Below the pieces are notes generated by a model, which saw nothing but the letters and a program-made list of their open reading frames with translations, did not search any database and had not been told where the DNA came from. From assembly GCA_964016885.1 (NCBI GenBank), contig OZ024740.1, positions 300,628,709 through 300,692,708 of the forward strand: a stretch of 64,000 nt of DNA, read 5' to 3'. Position 1 is the first letter of the stretch; every line of letters begins with the position of its first letter. Of the stretch, positions 23,640 through 34,740 are shown in pieces. Source of the stretch: Eledone cirrhosa. Lineage: Eukaryota > Mollusca > Cephalopoda > Octopoda > Eledonidae. The position numbers were made by a program, and so were the translations under genes.

Positions 23640-25520
23640 TAGGGTTCAAAGATATTGCAGGGCATCTTTGTAGACAACGTTCCTGGTGTTGCCCGGGTTA
23701 CCACAAATGAAGAGATTGTGTGGACTGCCGACGCGGGAGCATCCGACGTATAGTTGACCATGGGAAAATACCTGGTGTGTTAGATTTAGGCCAACCACTT
23801 GTAGCGATTGTCCTTGTTCTTTGCAGAGTTTAATGGGAAACTGCCCTCGCACAAATACATAGGGAACGTCAGAGGCTCATAGGGGTAATTAATCTGGTCA
23901 CGCCAGCAGCGGGTCCGCTCAAAATTGTTGTGTCCAGAATTTGGGTCCTTATTTTTTTAATGATTAAACGCGTTCCGTTGCATAGTTCTGGTGCATTCAT
24001 GTTTCTCAGCAGCATAACTGGCACACAAACCTTCAGTTTCAGATCATGAGGAGGAAGTCCTGGAGGTAGTTGACTGTTGAGGAATTCAATTGTGTAGATG
24101 ACGGCGTCGTCGGCGTTTTATTTGGTATCAATTGACTAGAAAGAGACTTCATTTCCGGGAATCTGATCGAGTAGTTTTTGGTTCATCACGTCAACAGTGG
24201 CATTGTGTGCTGCTAAAATAGCTCTCTCTTTCAGCCAGGTGTGATGATGGAATCCAGAAAAAAGAGCCGTACCTCATTTGAATTGACACTGGAGAGAATT
24301 CTGTCATATGCTCGTCTCTGGTCATGCAAAAGTCAGGGTTCGTCCTGCGCTACCTGATGTGTCATATTATCGATGTTGTGATATAACTCACGCATGAACT
24401 CCACATCGAAAGCACAGTGAGGGTTTCGAGGTTGTGGCAAACCGAAATCAGATACACTGCCAACTCCAAGAGCTTTACGATGGTTGTCCATGTCGATGAG
24501 GGCCTCATTGGACATCGCGTCGTTGAAAGCAAAGCCAGCTGCAGGATCTTCTGCTCGTAGTCTACGGATGATGTCCTATGACATGTTGTACTTATGCGTT
24601 TCCCAAAGCCGCAGAACAATAGCATTATGCAAAAGAGACGTCTCATTTCTCGAGGCATCTTACATTCAGCAGCCTCTGTCAACGCTACGTTCAGGTGGGC
24701 ATCATCCTCGAGTAGCCCGCGCTCACCCATGCGTCCCTGTAACTGGAACAAATGTGGCCATCGAAAAGTCTTAGGTCGGCGAATGACTTGGGCCCTTTGA
24801 TTTGATGCATCAACATTCGCAGGAAAAAACATTCTTGTTCCTTCGGATGAACATTGTACACGCGTCCGATGGCATTACTTCTGAAGACACCTACCCAATC
24901 CTCAATTCTTTCTTCTTGTCGCCGCCGACGCCAAGTGAAGTAGGTAGGTACATCGACGTAAAAAAGGGTAACTGCAAACGTATCGACAGAACATAGCTTA
25001 AAAAATGCTGTAAGCGTCGGCTCAGGTGGCTGTTCGGCAGCAGCCGATGCGGTTTCCTCAGTGAAATAAACGCGTTGACCATTCTCTAAGTGAACATCCA
25101 AGTTAACTACTGCTGGGGAGTAACGGCGAATTCCAAGCCCCAAAATGCGCCAAGCTGCCATATTGGACGATATATATCTTCCCACCATGAACTTAGTAAT
25201 TTCGTGTTTTGATTCTACGCAATCACTGAGGCCAACCACCGCCATGTCGCCGCCTTTGTTGATGTATTTGCAGATGTGTGTAATGCTTTTAACAGATGTG
25301 CAGGACTCCACATTGATGTGAGCATTACAAATTTTAGCAAGCACAGGGCTGTAAGGAACCAACCAGCTGTTGTCAATGTCGTATTCTTTTCTTTCTTCTT
25401 AATCCTAGCCGAAAGGCCGCCAAAATCTGGAGAACGCCGCCGTAGATGGGGTAGCCATCAACCCCAGTGCAAGTTTCCCTGGTGAAGGCTCTGGGGTAGT
25501 GTTTGGTGCACTTGTTCCCA
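23640..25520 (-). pseudogene. Defective Helitron (Rep-helicase), internal ATPase deletion
   Basis: Minus strand, upstream to downstream. CTKHYPRAFTRETCTGVDGYPIY (25515-25440) and DNSWLVPYSPVLAKICNAHINVE then CKYINKGGDM (25370-25250) are the conserved post-Rep region. GQRVYFTEE, LTAFFKLCSVDTFA, VPTYFTW and GRVYNVHPKEQECFFLRMLM follow (to about 24800). SNEALIDMDNHRKALG and SDFGLPQP lead into the helicase (24515-24333). The PIF1-like C-terminal part (LKERAILAAHNATVD near 24225; PIKLCKEQGQSLQVVGLNLT and HGQLYVGCSRVGS at 23840-23720) is present. The Walker A ATPase region expected at about 24255 is missing. Several frameshifts and stops occur. The HUH nuclease motif upstream of 25520 is truncated away. 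Confidence 0.88.
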
Positions 25521-26751
25521 GGCGAAAAATTATTGTCATTGTTTACGTATTATGAATTGGAAATGCTTCACTAAGAGATGGATATAAAAGTATTTTAGGT
25601 TACATAATGTAGGGAGGTGTGTAGGATACATACATATACACACACACACACACGACGCTCAGCTTTATATAAGTACCGTGTGTGTGTGTGTGTGTGCTAT
25701 GCGAGCGACGACAGATCAAAGATATATAACACGTTACTGAAAGTTAACTAAAGTTTGATGGTCACTATCTGTCTCTATCTCACTCTCTCTCTCTCTCTGA
25801 ATATCTACACTTTAATTGTATCTCTCTCTGTCTAACAGCCTATCTCTCTTTGCAGTGTTATCACATAGGGAGTGAAGAGCGACAGAGTGAGTAAAGCAGT
25901 TAAAATATAGAGAAGGGGAATAATATATTATAGAGAGAAGGAAGAGCGACGGAGAGAGTAAAGCTAAGAAACAATAGAGAGGTAAAATTGATAGAAAAAG
26001 ATCATTTTGGGGCCCTAGAGACCACATTTTTCAATTTAGAGAACCCCACGTAGACTTGTCGCTTCCTCAGCCTGTTTTACATTAATGTGTAAATTTTCAT
26101 GACAAGCAGGGCATTGGTACTACCCTTTTCCCTATTTTCGCTCATTTCACATTTATATAATAGATATATTAATATACATATCGTATGCAATGCTGTTGAG
26201 GTTAGGAAACGTCAAATCTTTGGAGTTGTTGTGGGTGTCTTCTCATAGCTTCTGAAGAGGGCAGTTTAGTTTTAATATTCTTAATTAAGTATTTATACAG
26301 TCATTTCTATACGAGATGTTGTAATTATTATGCCGTTAATGTTGATTGGTCTTACATGACTTTGACATAACGCAGCGTGTTTGTCGCATAATTGTTTTAG
26401 TTAAGATGTCTTCTTATTTCTCTATCTGCATGCGCAGCTTTCGGAGTTGTCATTCCTGTGTGATTATGTTATTATTATGTATCATGTGATGTTATAGGAC
26501 ACATCACCTCAATTCAATTAAAATTACTTCTCGTCTAAAATGTGAATATCGATTGACGCGAGGGATCCTCGTATATTATCTTAAGAGAAAATGAAGGATG
26601 AAAATGAAGGATATCACACATTAGACCAAATATATTTGGAATGGGTGTCTAGGGCTTATACTTGGATTCCAATATAATTTCCACATACTGTGGTTATTAC
26701 TGCTTTTATCAATTTTCATGTACTCCTTACGTATCTTAACATGCATTGAAA
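25521..26751. other. Unrecognised, with CA and CT patches
   Basis: CA/TG patches at 25635-25698 and CT-rich DNA at 25760-25850. No gene or element is recognised. Confidence 0.4.
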
Positions 26752-26779
26752 TATATATATATACATATATATATATATA

Positions 26780-26812
<33 letters not shown>
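26752..26812. repeat. (TA)n microsatellite, interrupted
   Basis: TA run on the outer left side of the hammerhead foldback at 26919. Confidence 0.9.
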
Positions 26813-26815
<3 letters not shown>

Positions 26816-27033
26816 AAGGTTAATATATATCTGAGGGTACAATGCACCCCCGGAAATATATAGTGTGTCTATGATTTAAGGTGGTTCTATGGTAATAATT
26901 TGATATACCAGAACTTAATATCAAGATAAGCAGAACAAGTAAAATTCAACCAATTTTTCAAAATAAATAAAAATTAATATACAATTAAAATTAATCAAAA
27001 TTAAAAAAATATAATATAAATATTTACCTATTC

Positions 27034-27124
27034 AAATGGCCCTAACTGTACAGTTTCACGTTGCAAAACATTAGATATCACGTGGATACTAATGGAAAAG
27101 CAAAGATCATCAGAGAAGCATTTT
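27034..27124 (-). ncRNA. Hammerhead ribozyme motif, left arm
   Basis: Minus strand copy of the right-arm motif: CUGAUGA at 27113-27107, hairpin II capped by CAUUAG...CUAAUG, GAAA, helix III palindrome ACUGUACAGU, then AGGGCCAUUU (27043-27034). It differs from the right copy by a C-G instead of C-A context just before GAAA. Confidence 0.82.
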
Positions 27125-27304
27125 CCTATCCTAGGGTTAAAAACCCCAGGAACGATAAAATATATGACCTCACTCCAACTAATACAGGTCTGAAAGGTCG
27201 TGAAAGTGACCCATAAATACGTTGGTGTATAGTGAAGGCGGGAAATCGTAGACTGGTGAGGTCATATATTTTATCGTTCCTGGGGTTTTTAACCCTAGGA
27301 TAGG

Positions 27305-27396
27305 AAAATGCTTCTCTGATGATCTTTGCTTTTCCATTAGTATCCACGTGATATCTAATGTTTTGCAACATGAAACTGTACAGTTAGGGCCATTTT
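27305..27396 (+). ncRNA. Hammerhead ribozyme motif, right arm
   Basis: Helix I: AAAAUGCUUCU (27305-27315) against AGGGCCAUUUU (27386-27396), 10 of 11 positions paired including two G-U. Core CUGAUGA at 27316-27322. Hairpin II has UUGC/GCAA, CAUUAG/CUAAUG and UAUC/GAUA segments. GAAA at 27372-27375. Helix III is the perfect palindrome ACUGUACAGU (27375-27384), which favours a dimeric ribozyme. H17 is U at 27385. Confidence 0.85.
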
Positions 27397-27504
27397 AATA
27401 GGTAAATATTTATATTATATTTTTTAAATTTGATTAATTTTAATTGTATATTAATTTTTATTTATTTTGAAAAATTGGTTGAATTTTACTTGTTCTGCTT
27501 ATCT

Positions 27505-27507
<3 letters not shown>

Positions 27508-27541
<34 letters not shown>
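27508..27541. repeat. (TA)n at foldback right end
   Basis: TA run directly abutting the right arm. Confidence 0.9.
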
Positions 27542-27542
<1 letters not shown>

Positions 27543-27712
27543 GGGGTAACAAATTATTGTTATAGGTAGTCCACTTAGGTGTAGTCCAGTTATGGTACTC
27601 CGGGTAGTGGATGATATCAACGATTGGCTAAGTTTGACTCAACAAGGCGTTCCCATAGTGATGCTGCGAGTACGCTGTAATTCCTATGTTGTAAACACTT
27701 GGAGTAATAATA

Positions 27713-28888
27713 AATCAGGAAAGAAGAGTGACACGGTTTGCTATACAAAAAAGGTTTTTAATCTCATTGTTGACAATTGTTTCTCTGAACTGATAGGTCT
27801 AGAGATCGCTACCCGCTTATTTTCACGTTACTCGATCACCAATACAAAGTTATAACCAGTCAATTCATCGGAGCTTGTGAGAATGAAAATAATATAAAGG
27901 CATGGCTACTATATATAGAAGTAATGGCATTCAATCAGAACAATAACAACAATACTAACAATGCTAGCAATAAATTATTTGAAATAATCGCAACATCAAT
28001 CTAGGTTGGAAGTATAGTATATCTACGATTTTAGCGTGTAAAACTAGCTGACATGAGGCAGATGTATAAAATTGACATGTAAAAGCAGTCGTGGGGTGTA
28101 TTATATCTCGTGTAAAGATAAGCCGGTGTCTTTAAACAATGTAGGTCAGGTGGCCGTAAGAGTCGGTTATTATCTGACAGATGAAGGATTTATCACTGTA
28201 GTGAGATTTGTGTGGTCTATATTAGATGAAAGGGTTGTCTAGCTTTCTCATCATCAATAACATACATGCATAAGACAACATTGACAGAGTAGCAATATAA
28301 TGGGCAAGTTGATACAGAGGTAAAGGAGGCAATATATATATATACACACAGACATATATATATATATATATATATACATACACATATATAGATACATATA
28401 AAGAGAAAACATGCTGACTATAATTATAACAGGAGGAAGGTAAAGTTCTGTTGTAGTAGTATTTTGAAATGTTCTTGGATTTAGGATAAAGTGCTGACAG
28501 CAGCTGAGAAGAGATATGTTTATGGGTTGATAAGGTACTTACAGACATTAGTGGGGTATAGAACTAAGAAGGCTAGAATGTATTTAATGATTATATTTCT
28601 GTTGTGGTTCGTGCAGTGTAGTGGGTATACTAAGTTGAAAGCTAGGTTACGTTGTTATTGTTCTGATTGAATGCCATTAGTTCTATATATAGTAACCGTG
28701 CCTGTATATACTTTTCATTCTCACAAGCTCAGATGAATTGACTGGTTATAACTTTGTATTGGTGATCGAGTAACGTGAAAATAAGCGGGTAGCGATCTCT
28801 AGACCTACAAGTTCAGAGAAACAATTGTCAGCAATGAGATTAAAAACCTTTTTTGTATAGCAACCGTGTCACTCTTCTTTCCTGATTC
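27713..28888. mobile_element. Foldback element, about 240 bp arms, 700 bp centre
   Basis: Left arm 27713-27951 and right arm 28650-28888 are diverged inverted copies (ATCACCAATACAAAGTTATA in the left arm and its complement near 28760). (TA)n/(TG)n adjoins the right end. No transposase, RT or hammerhead core was found in arms or centre. The 87-codon open frame at 27592-27855 straddles the boundary and is not supported. Confidence 0.75.
28340..28378. repeat. Interrupted (TA)n inside the foldback centre
   Basis: Short TA block with CACAGACA interruption. Confidence 0.85.
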
Positions 28889-28890
28889 AC

Positions 28891-28993
<103 letters not shown>

Positions 28994-29314
28994 CTCTTTT
29001 ACTCTTTTACCTGCTCCGGAGATCCGGCTGAGGACATACTAGGACACAGCCATATATATATATATATAAAGTCGAATACCGCTTTTATGATGAAATTTCA
29101 TGGAATAATTAAGTGCCTGAATTATGACGGACAACCCTTAAGCGACTGTGGGAATTAACAACGTATATGTTATATGTATAACATACAAACGTATAGTTCA
29201 CTGCAATATGAGAACCTGATAGAATTTTTATGTCACATTTACCACCTTTTGACGAACTGAATTCTCTGTACATCATTTCATACATCACTTCCATACGTTT
29301 ACACACCACACACA

Positions 29315-29373
29315 TGTATACACACGCAGAAACACACACATACACACACACAAACACGCGCACACACACACTC

Positions 29374-29411
<38 letters not shown>
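29315..29411. repeat. CA-rich then (TA)n microsatellite
   Basis: Degenerate CA repeat followed by TA from 29369. Confidence 0.9.
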
Positions 29412-29413
<2 letters not shown>

Positions 29414-29600
29414 GAGTATATATGTATGAGAATGTGTATGTCTGTGCATGTGTGTACTCATATTTACATGTACGAAAATGCTTTCCAAGTCGAAACATTC
29501 AGTTTCAACTTTAGTTGCTAGTAAAGCTGGCGACATCTATAGAATTGGAATGGCTGATAGGATCAAAATCGTATTAACTCTACTACGATACACAGAAACA

Positions 29601-29775
<175 letters not shown>

Positions 29776-29789
29776 ACACAGCCCCAGTA

Positions 29790-30497
29790 ACTTTGTTAAT
29801 GCTATTTTCTCATTGCGACGTTATCTATTAAATCTTACAGACTCTATTATTTCTTTGCCTGAATTTATTGAATTTTTCAGAATTTATTTATTTTCCTTGA
29901 CTTACTATCCTACAGCTATCTTAGTAGATACAACGATATTAAGAAGCTTTACCATGTATGTCCATTTTACATCCTCATATTCCTACTATTTGCCAAGTTC
30001 GTTATTGACATCAACATATTTCAGTCAGATTTCAACCCTAATTATAATACATTAATTTCAACAGTCAATATTGGTTTTGTTATTGTTTGCTACTGTTATT
30101 ATTTCGTTCCGCAACGTCGTTCCCTTCCAATAATAGAATTTAGCTATTTTGATTAAAGAACGTTATATTTACAGAACGTATTGAAATTGGTAATGACATA
30201 ATAATTAAAGAGAGAAGATCTTTGTCATCGTTGTTATTTTTGCAAAAAATATTTCATATGATTTGAATTAGATCCTACGACTTGCAATGCAGTAAGATTA
30301 TTTTTATAATGTTATTTTTGTAGACAGTATCATTTTTCGTAATTTAAAATGTACGCTTCATTTCACTTCATACTAATCATACAATTCATTCAAAACTGAA
30401 GCATATATATATATACATATGTGTGTGTGTGTGTATAAACATATATGTGTGTGTGTGTGAAAGATCAGACGGTTTATATCCAGCTTATGGATATAAA

Positions 30498-30555
<58 letters not shown>

Positions 30556-30968
30556 TATATAAATATGCGTGTGTGAGTGTGTGTATGTGTGTGTGTGTTT
30601 GTGTGTGTGTGGATTTATGTATATATGGTATGTACGTGTGGGCGTGGGAAGCGTGTGTATGCCTGCTTCTGTGTGTTTATTGTGAACAATACCGAATATC
30701 TTTTGATTTCTAACACTATATCTTACGGCATTCTATATAATTTCAAATATATAACTATACTTCAATGCATGATAGTATTTTCCTTAAAGAGTCAATTCAA
30801 TATAATATTGTATATGTAGCATTAATATAATAAAAGTTTCTTTTTTGAAATATTCTGTTTTACATAAAATATACTAACAACAATCTGATAGATATTCCCT
30901 TAAATCACATTAACAGAACAAAATACCCTGCATATTCATGGATGATAATATAGAGAGACATACTAAGA
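29790..30968. other. Unrecognised AT-rich DNA with two TG/TA patches
   Basis: (TA)n at 30497-30547 and TG-rich blocks at 30420-30460 and 30565-30670. No gene or element recognised. Confidence 0.45.
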
Positions 30969-31146
30969 ATAATTGTTTCTACTTTTTGGCACAAGGCCAG
31001 CAATTATCCAATACATTACTGGTGCTTTATTTTATTGACCCCGTAAGGATGAAAGGCAAAGTTAACCTCGGCGGGAATTGAACTCAGATCGTAAAGGGAC
31101 GTAACTATGCTGAAAAGCATAATCCAACCCTCTCCCGATACTACCA
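30969..31146 (-). mobile_element. tRNA-derived SINE (octopus OR2-like)
   Basis: Minus-strand copy: tail complement TTGTTTCTAC at left, body ATTGACCCCGTAAGGATGAA, box B complement GGCGGGAATTGAACTC, head ending near 31146. The central insert that some copies carry is absent. Confidence 0.88.
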
Positions 31147-32570
31147 AGAATAATAATCTACGATATATAAGTCTATAATAAAAAGCAACAAATATTCAAT
31201 CCTGATAAGAACTACGACCAAAGATGTTTCAGTCGCATTATTCCATTCTAAAATATATTATATGTTTAACTGGTCGGTGGCCAAGTGGAACGTAGTATAA
31301 AATCTGACTGAAAATAACAAAGATATACATGCATCATTGTATTCCTTCTATGGCATTTTATGTAACTACTTAATGGAATCTGTTTGTATATAATGTGACT
31401 AGGTCAAGTAAAATTTCAATTTCTTGTCTATTAATATAACACATGGATACTAAGTTCAGCTTGAGTATTTGACGCGAATTTGATATGGCGACTCTCGAGA
31501 TTATTATTGCTTAACTTTATATTGAAATCAAAGGAAGTTATTTCTTTAGATTCTTGTCCAGAAATCTCTAGAAGTGGCATTTATTATCTGTTTGTTATTG
31601 TTTCTGTCAGATGCGTTCTCCGAAAGAAAACAACAAAATATAAAATGTAAATTACTTCTCTTCAATCAAATATTTTAGTTAGAAAATATGATAGCCTAAT
31701 GCTTCGAGCGTAACAGCAAATTTCTCCACGACACATCGATGCCAAAATTGTTTATCTCTTATAATTTTATGAAACTTGTCTTTCAGAAAACATGGTAGGT
31801 TCTGTCATATAAAGCTATAAAATCTACCACCTCGTATTTTATGAACTTATTCAACGTAAGACAAATGAATGTCATAGATGAAAAAGAAATACTATATATT
31901 AGATTATGAAGGATCAAACGATGACTACAGACAGAATTACCACACTATCTAATCATATTAGCAATTTAAGGTAAATGTTCTTGAGAAGAATGTACTGATA
32001 TCTTTGCCGATTCAGCATTCTAATTTCTAAAATGTCTTCACAGACAACATAACTTCCAACGTATTTACAATATACAACAACACAAATATTTCTGACTTCA
32101 CAATACAAAGATTTCTACATATATGCCAAATAATTTAGAAGAAGGTGACAACTTTCTACATTTGTTAATAGAACAACATAAATGTGTAATGAAAATTACT
32201 ATGGAAAACCATGTAAGAATTCTTCTGTCTGACTGTCCCTCGGTCTAATAATTATTATCTAATGATTATAATCTATTAAAGAATGAATCTACGTATCTAT
32301 CATTCTATTTAGCTACTTATCTGTTTCTATCTCTCTACCTATGCATCTCCTACTTACTAAACATATAGTTTGAACCCTTACTATTTATTAAATTTGTTTT
32401 CTACTGTAAAATGCATACTTGCCGACAGGAGGCTATTCCCTTAAATTCTGTACGGATCCTTTCTGAAACAAGGAATTCCTTTTTACATTCATCGCTTCTA
32501 CAGGGAGTTAACTCAGATAATTCGACTTAAGTTGCATTTATCCTGACACAATATCGACAAATAACCTATA
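31147..32570. other. About 1.4 kb with no recognised element
   Basis: AT-rich DNA, low in microsatellites. I could not support a gene, SINE or inverted repeat. Confidence 0.4.
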
Positions 32571-32659
32571 TATATATATAAGTATACGTGAGTGTGTATA
32601 GGGGGATATCATAATATAAACATAACAGCTAATGGCCTAGTGAGATTATTAATGACAAT

Positions 32660-32674
32660 GAGAGAGAGAGAGAA

Positions 32675-32766
<92 letters not shown>
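32660..32766. repeat. (AG)n-(TA)n-(AG)n microsatellite
   Basis: TA core of about 60 bp flanked by AG repeats on both sides. Confidence 0.95.
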
Positions 32767-32770
<4 letters not shown>

Positions 32771-32778
32771 CATTCTAT

Positions 32779-33195
32779 ATGGCTGAATACATTAAATGTA
32801 ATCTGAGTTTTTCGACTAATAATAATGGTTTCTGATATAGGCACAATGCTAGTAATTCTTTTTGGGGGGGAGTCGATTAAATCGACTCCAGTGCTTGACT
32901 GGTACTTTATTTTATCGACCCCGTAAGGATGAAAGGCAAAGTTAACATCGGCGGGATTTAAGCTCAGATCATAAAGAGACGTAACTCTATGCTGCAAATC
33001 ATGGCGTCCAACCCTCTACCGATACTGCCAATCCACCGCTCTCTTTTCGACTATTAATAATAATATTCGATTCGTTTGCAATTATGCAAACGACCTCTTT
33101 TTTATGGCCTTCTACTGAAAGGGCTTTAAAAAAGAGGATGTTTGCATAATTGCAATCGAATCGAATATTATTATTGATAGTCGAAAAACTCAGAT
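32779..33195. repeat. Dispersed repeat R1, palindromic copy split by a SINE
   Basis: A foldback centred near 33117 pairs 33047-33108 with 33130-33193 (TTTGCATAATTGCAATCGAA on the right arm). The left flank (32797-32827) repeats the arm end TAATCTGAGTTTTTCGACTA. The intervening 32829-33040 is a SINE. It is related to 13823-13912. Confidence 0.75.
32829..33040 (-). mobile_element. tRNA-derived SINE inserted in repeat R1
   Basis: Minus-strand OR2-like SINE. Body TTTATTTTATCGACCCCGTA, head ending AATCCACCGC. It retains an extra 30 bp central segment (GGGGGGAGTCGATTAAATCG) that the other copies here lack, so it represents the longer subfamily. Confidence 0.88.
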
Positions 33196-33198
33196 TAC

Positions 33199-33219
33199 AT
33201 ATATATATATATATATATA
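33199..33219. repeat. (TA)n at PLE left end
   Basis: Short TA run between repeat R1 and the outer part of the YRDD PLE left arm. Confidence 0.85.
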
Positions 33220-33350
33220 TGCAAAAGTTTTATTTAAAATGTTGGGTTACAACGAGTAAATATTTTATAACTGATATAAAAGCACTCAACAGGTTTTGGA
33301 GTATTTTACGATATTAAACAAATGGAAATTACATTTATAAAACCATATTT

Positions 33351-33414
33351 ATTTCATTATATATATTTCAGGGATATCATATGAAAAATATGGTATGCCC
33401 TCTTGAGACAAAAT
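33351..33414 (-). ncRNA. Hammerhead motif, left arm, core G5 to C change
   Basis: Minus strand: AUUUUGU, CUCAAGA (33407-33401) where the sister copy has CUGAAGA, the same hairpin II, GAAA (33369-33366), UAUAUAUA, AUGAAAU (33357-33351). The invariant core G5 is C, so cleavage is expected to be lost. Confidence 0.75.
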
Positions 33415-34277
33415 ACAATATATAGACAGTTTTATAAATAAATTTGACATACCTTAGAGTTTACAACTTCCATTTAAAAAGTTGTTACGGTAGTGAAAAT
33501 GTTAAGGACGGTTAGAAAGAAAGACGGAGAGAAAAGGAAAAAAGGAAAAAGAAAAAGAAGGAGAAAAGAAAAAGAAAGAGCGGAAGGTGAAGAAGATGAA
33601 GGAATGTATGTAAAGAGAAAATCACCAAATGAGAGATCTATGAGGGAAGGGGGTACTGTAATTATTCATTTGTTTATTTATTTATTTAGTGTTAAGGATA
33701 CGGGGAGAAATAAAAACAAAAATAAATAAGGAGAGGTAGATCGAGTAATATCTATTATACGAGGTGGGAGAGATAGGGGAGGGGTGATATACAGGAGATA
33801 GAGTTAAAACAGCCGATATAAGAGTAGAAGGGAGGAGGAGAGGAGATATACTTAGAAACAAAAATGATAGTTTTAAAATATTATGTTTCATCAGTCTTTC
33901 AATTCCTATGAATTATAATGTAAACATCAGTATTCATGAATGAGACATATCAATAATGTGTGAAAAAATAGTGACTATATGTTTAGTTTAAAAATTCATA
34001 TGTTTATAATCAAAATCTGAGATAAAACCTCAAAAAATACTGGAATACATAGGTATATATGTATTTTCATGAAAAAAGAGAAAAGAGAAAGAAAAAGAGA
34101 AGGTTATCTCAAACTGACATTATAGACACATGTTTTAAGGTAGTTTAATTACATTATTAATTATATTATTAATTATATTATTAATTATATATTCAAGAAG
34201 AAGGTTTAAAGAATTGAAGGAATCGAAAGATTTATCGCCAAGTTTTCTAAAATAATTAAAAGTTTTAAGTAAATATA

Positions 34278-34740
34278 TTACATTTTAAACTTATATTCAT
34301 ATTTAAAAGTTGAGTTCAATCTATGTCTGCAGCAACTGAATAAATTGGTCCGTAAATTAAGGGAATTTTTAGATTTTAGTATAAAGAATATCTCCTCTGC
34401 GCAGAGGTCACATGTCTCAGAGGAGGAATTAAAAGGAATCCCTCTTGAGACTATATTCCAAACCGTCGAATATCCAACGTTATCATGTTTAAGTTGCCAG
34501 AGTAAGCCTGATAGTGATGTTGAAGATTTTTTGTTTGGATCTGTGAAAGATTTCCTGTGATTATTATAGCGAAGTTTAAATTCTGTCGAGGTGGAACCAA
34601 CATAATTAAAAGAATTTAAGTCAGTTTTAACATTACAGTTGTATATTATATTTTTAACTAAGCAATTGTTATTTAACGGGCATTTAGATCTATCTCTACA
34701 GTTACAGTTGTTTACTTGAATATTGTTTATGCTATTATCG
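34278..34740 (-). pseudogene. GIY-YIG endonuclease of the YRDD PLE, left arm
   Basis: In-frame nuclease tail: a CNCRDRSKCPLNNNC zinc-binding-like linker, then IIYNCNVKTDLNSFNYVGSTS and KLRYNNHRKSF (GIY-YIG order), a second Cys group (TCDLCAEE), and the end KYEYKFKM. This copy is uninterrupted through the domain. Upstream it reads into inverted core DNA rather than its own RT, so it cannot make a full protein. Confidence 0.82.

Larger units (their letters stand above)
26919..27510. mobile_element. Foldback element with twin outward hammerheads
   Basis: Inverted arms at 26919-27175 and 27256-27510, about 255 bp each and nearly identical, around an 80 bp spacer. The right arm runs straight into (TA)n. 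There is no coding sequence. Each arm carries one complete hammerhead motif, and both point away from the centre. Arms of this size with matching ribozymes fit a PLE- or retrozyme-derived inverted dimer. Confidence 0.85.

Noticed and set aside
33493..33729. A Lys/Arg/Glu-rich 78-residue protein duplicated at 37295-37531
   Set aside because: It is the purine-rich 3' UTR of the PLE arms read in one frame; the duplication is explained by the inverted arms.
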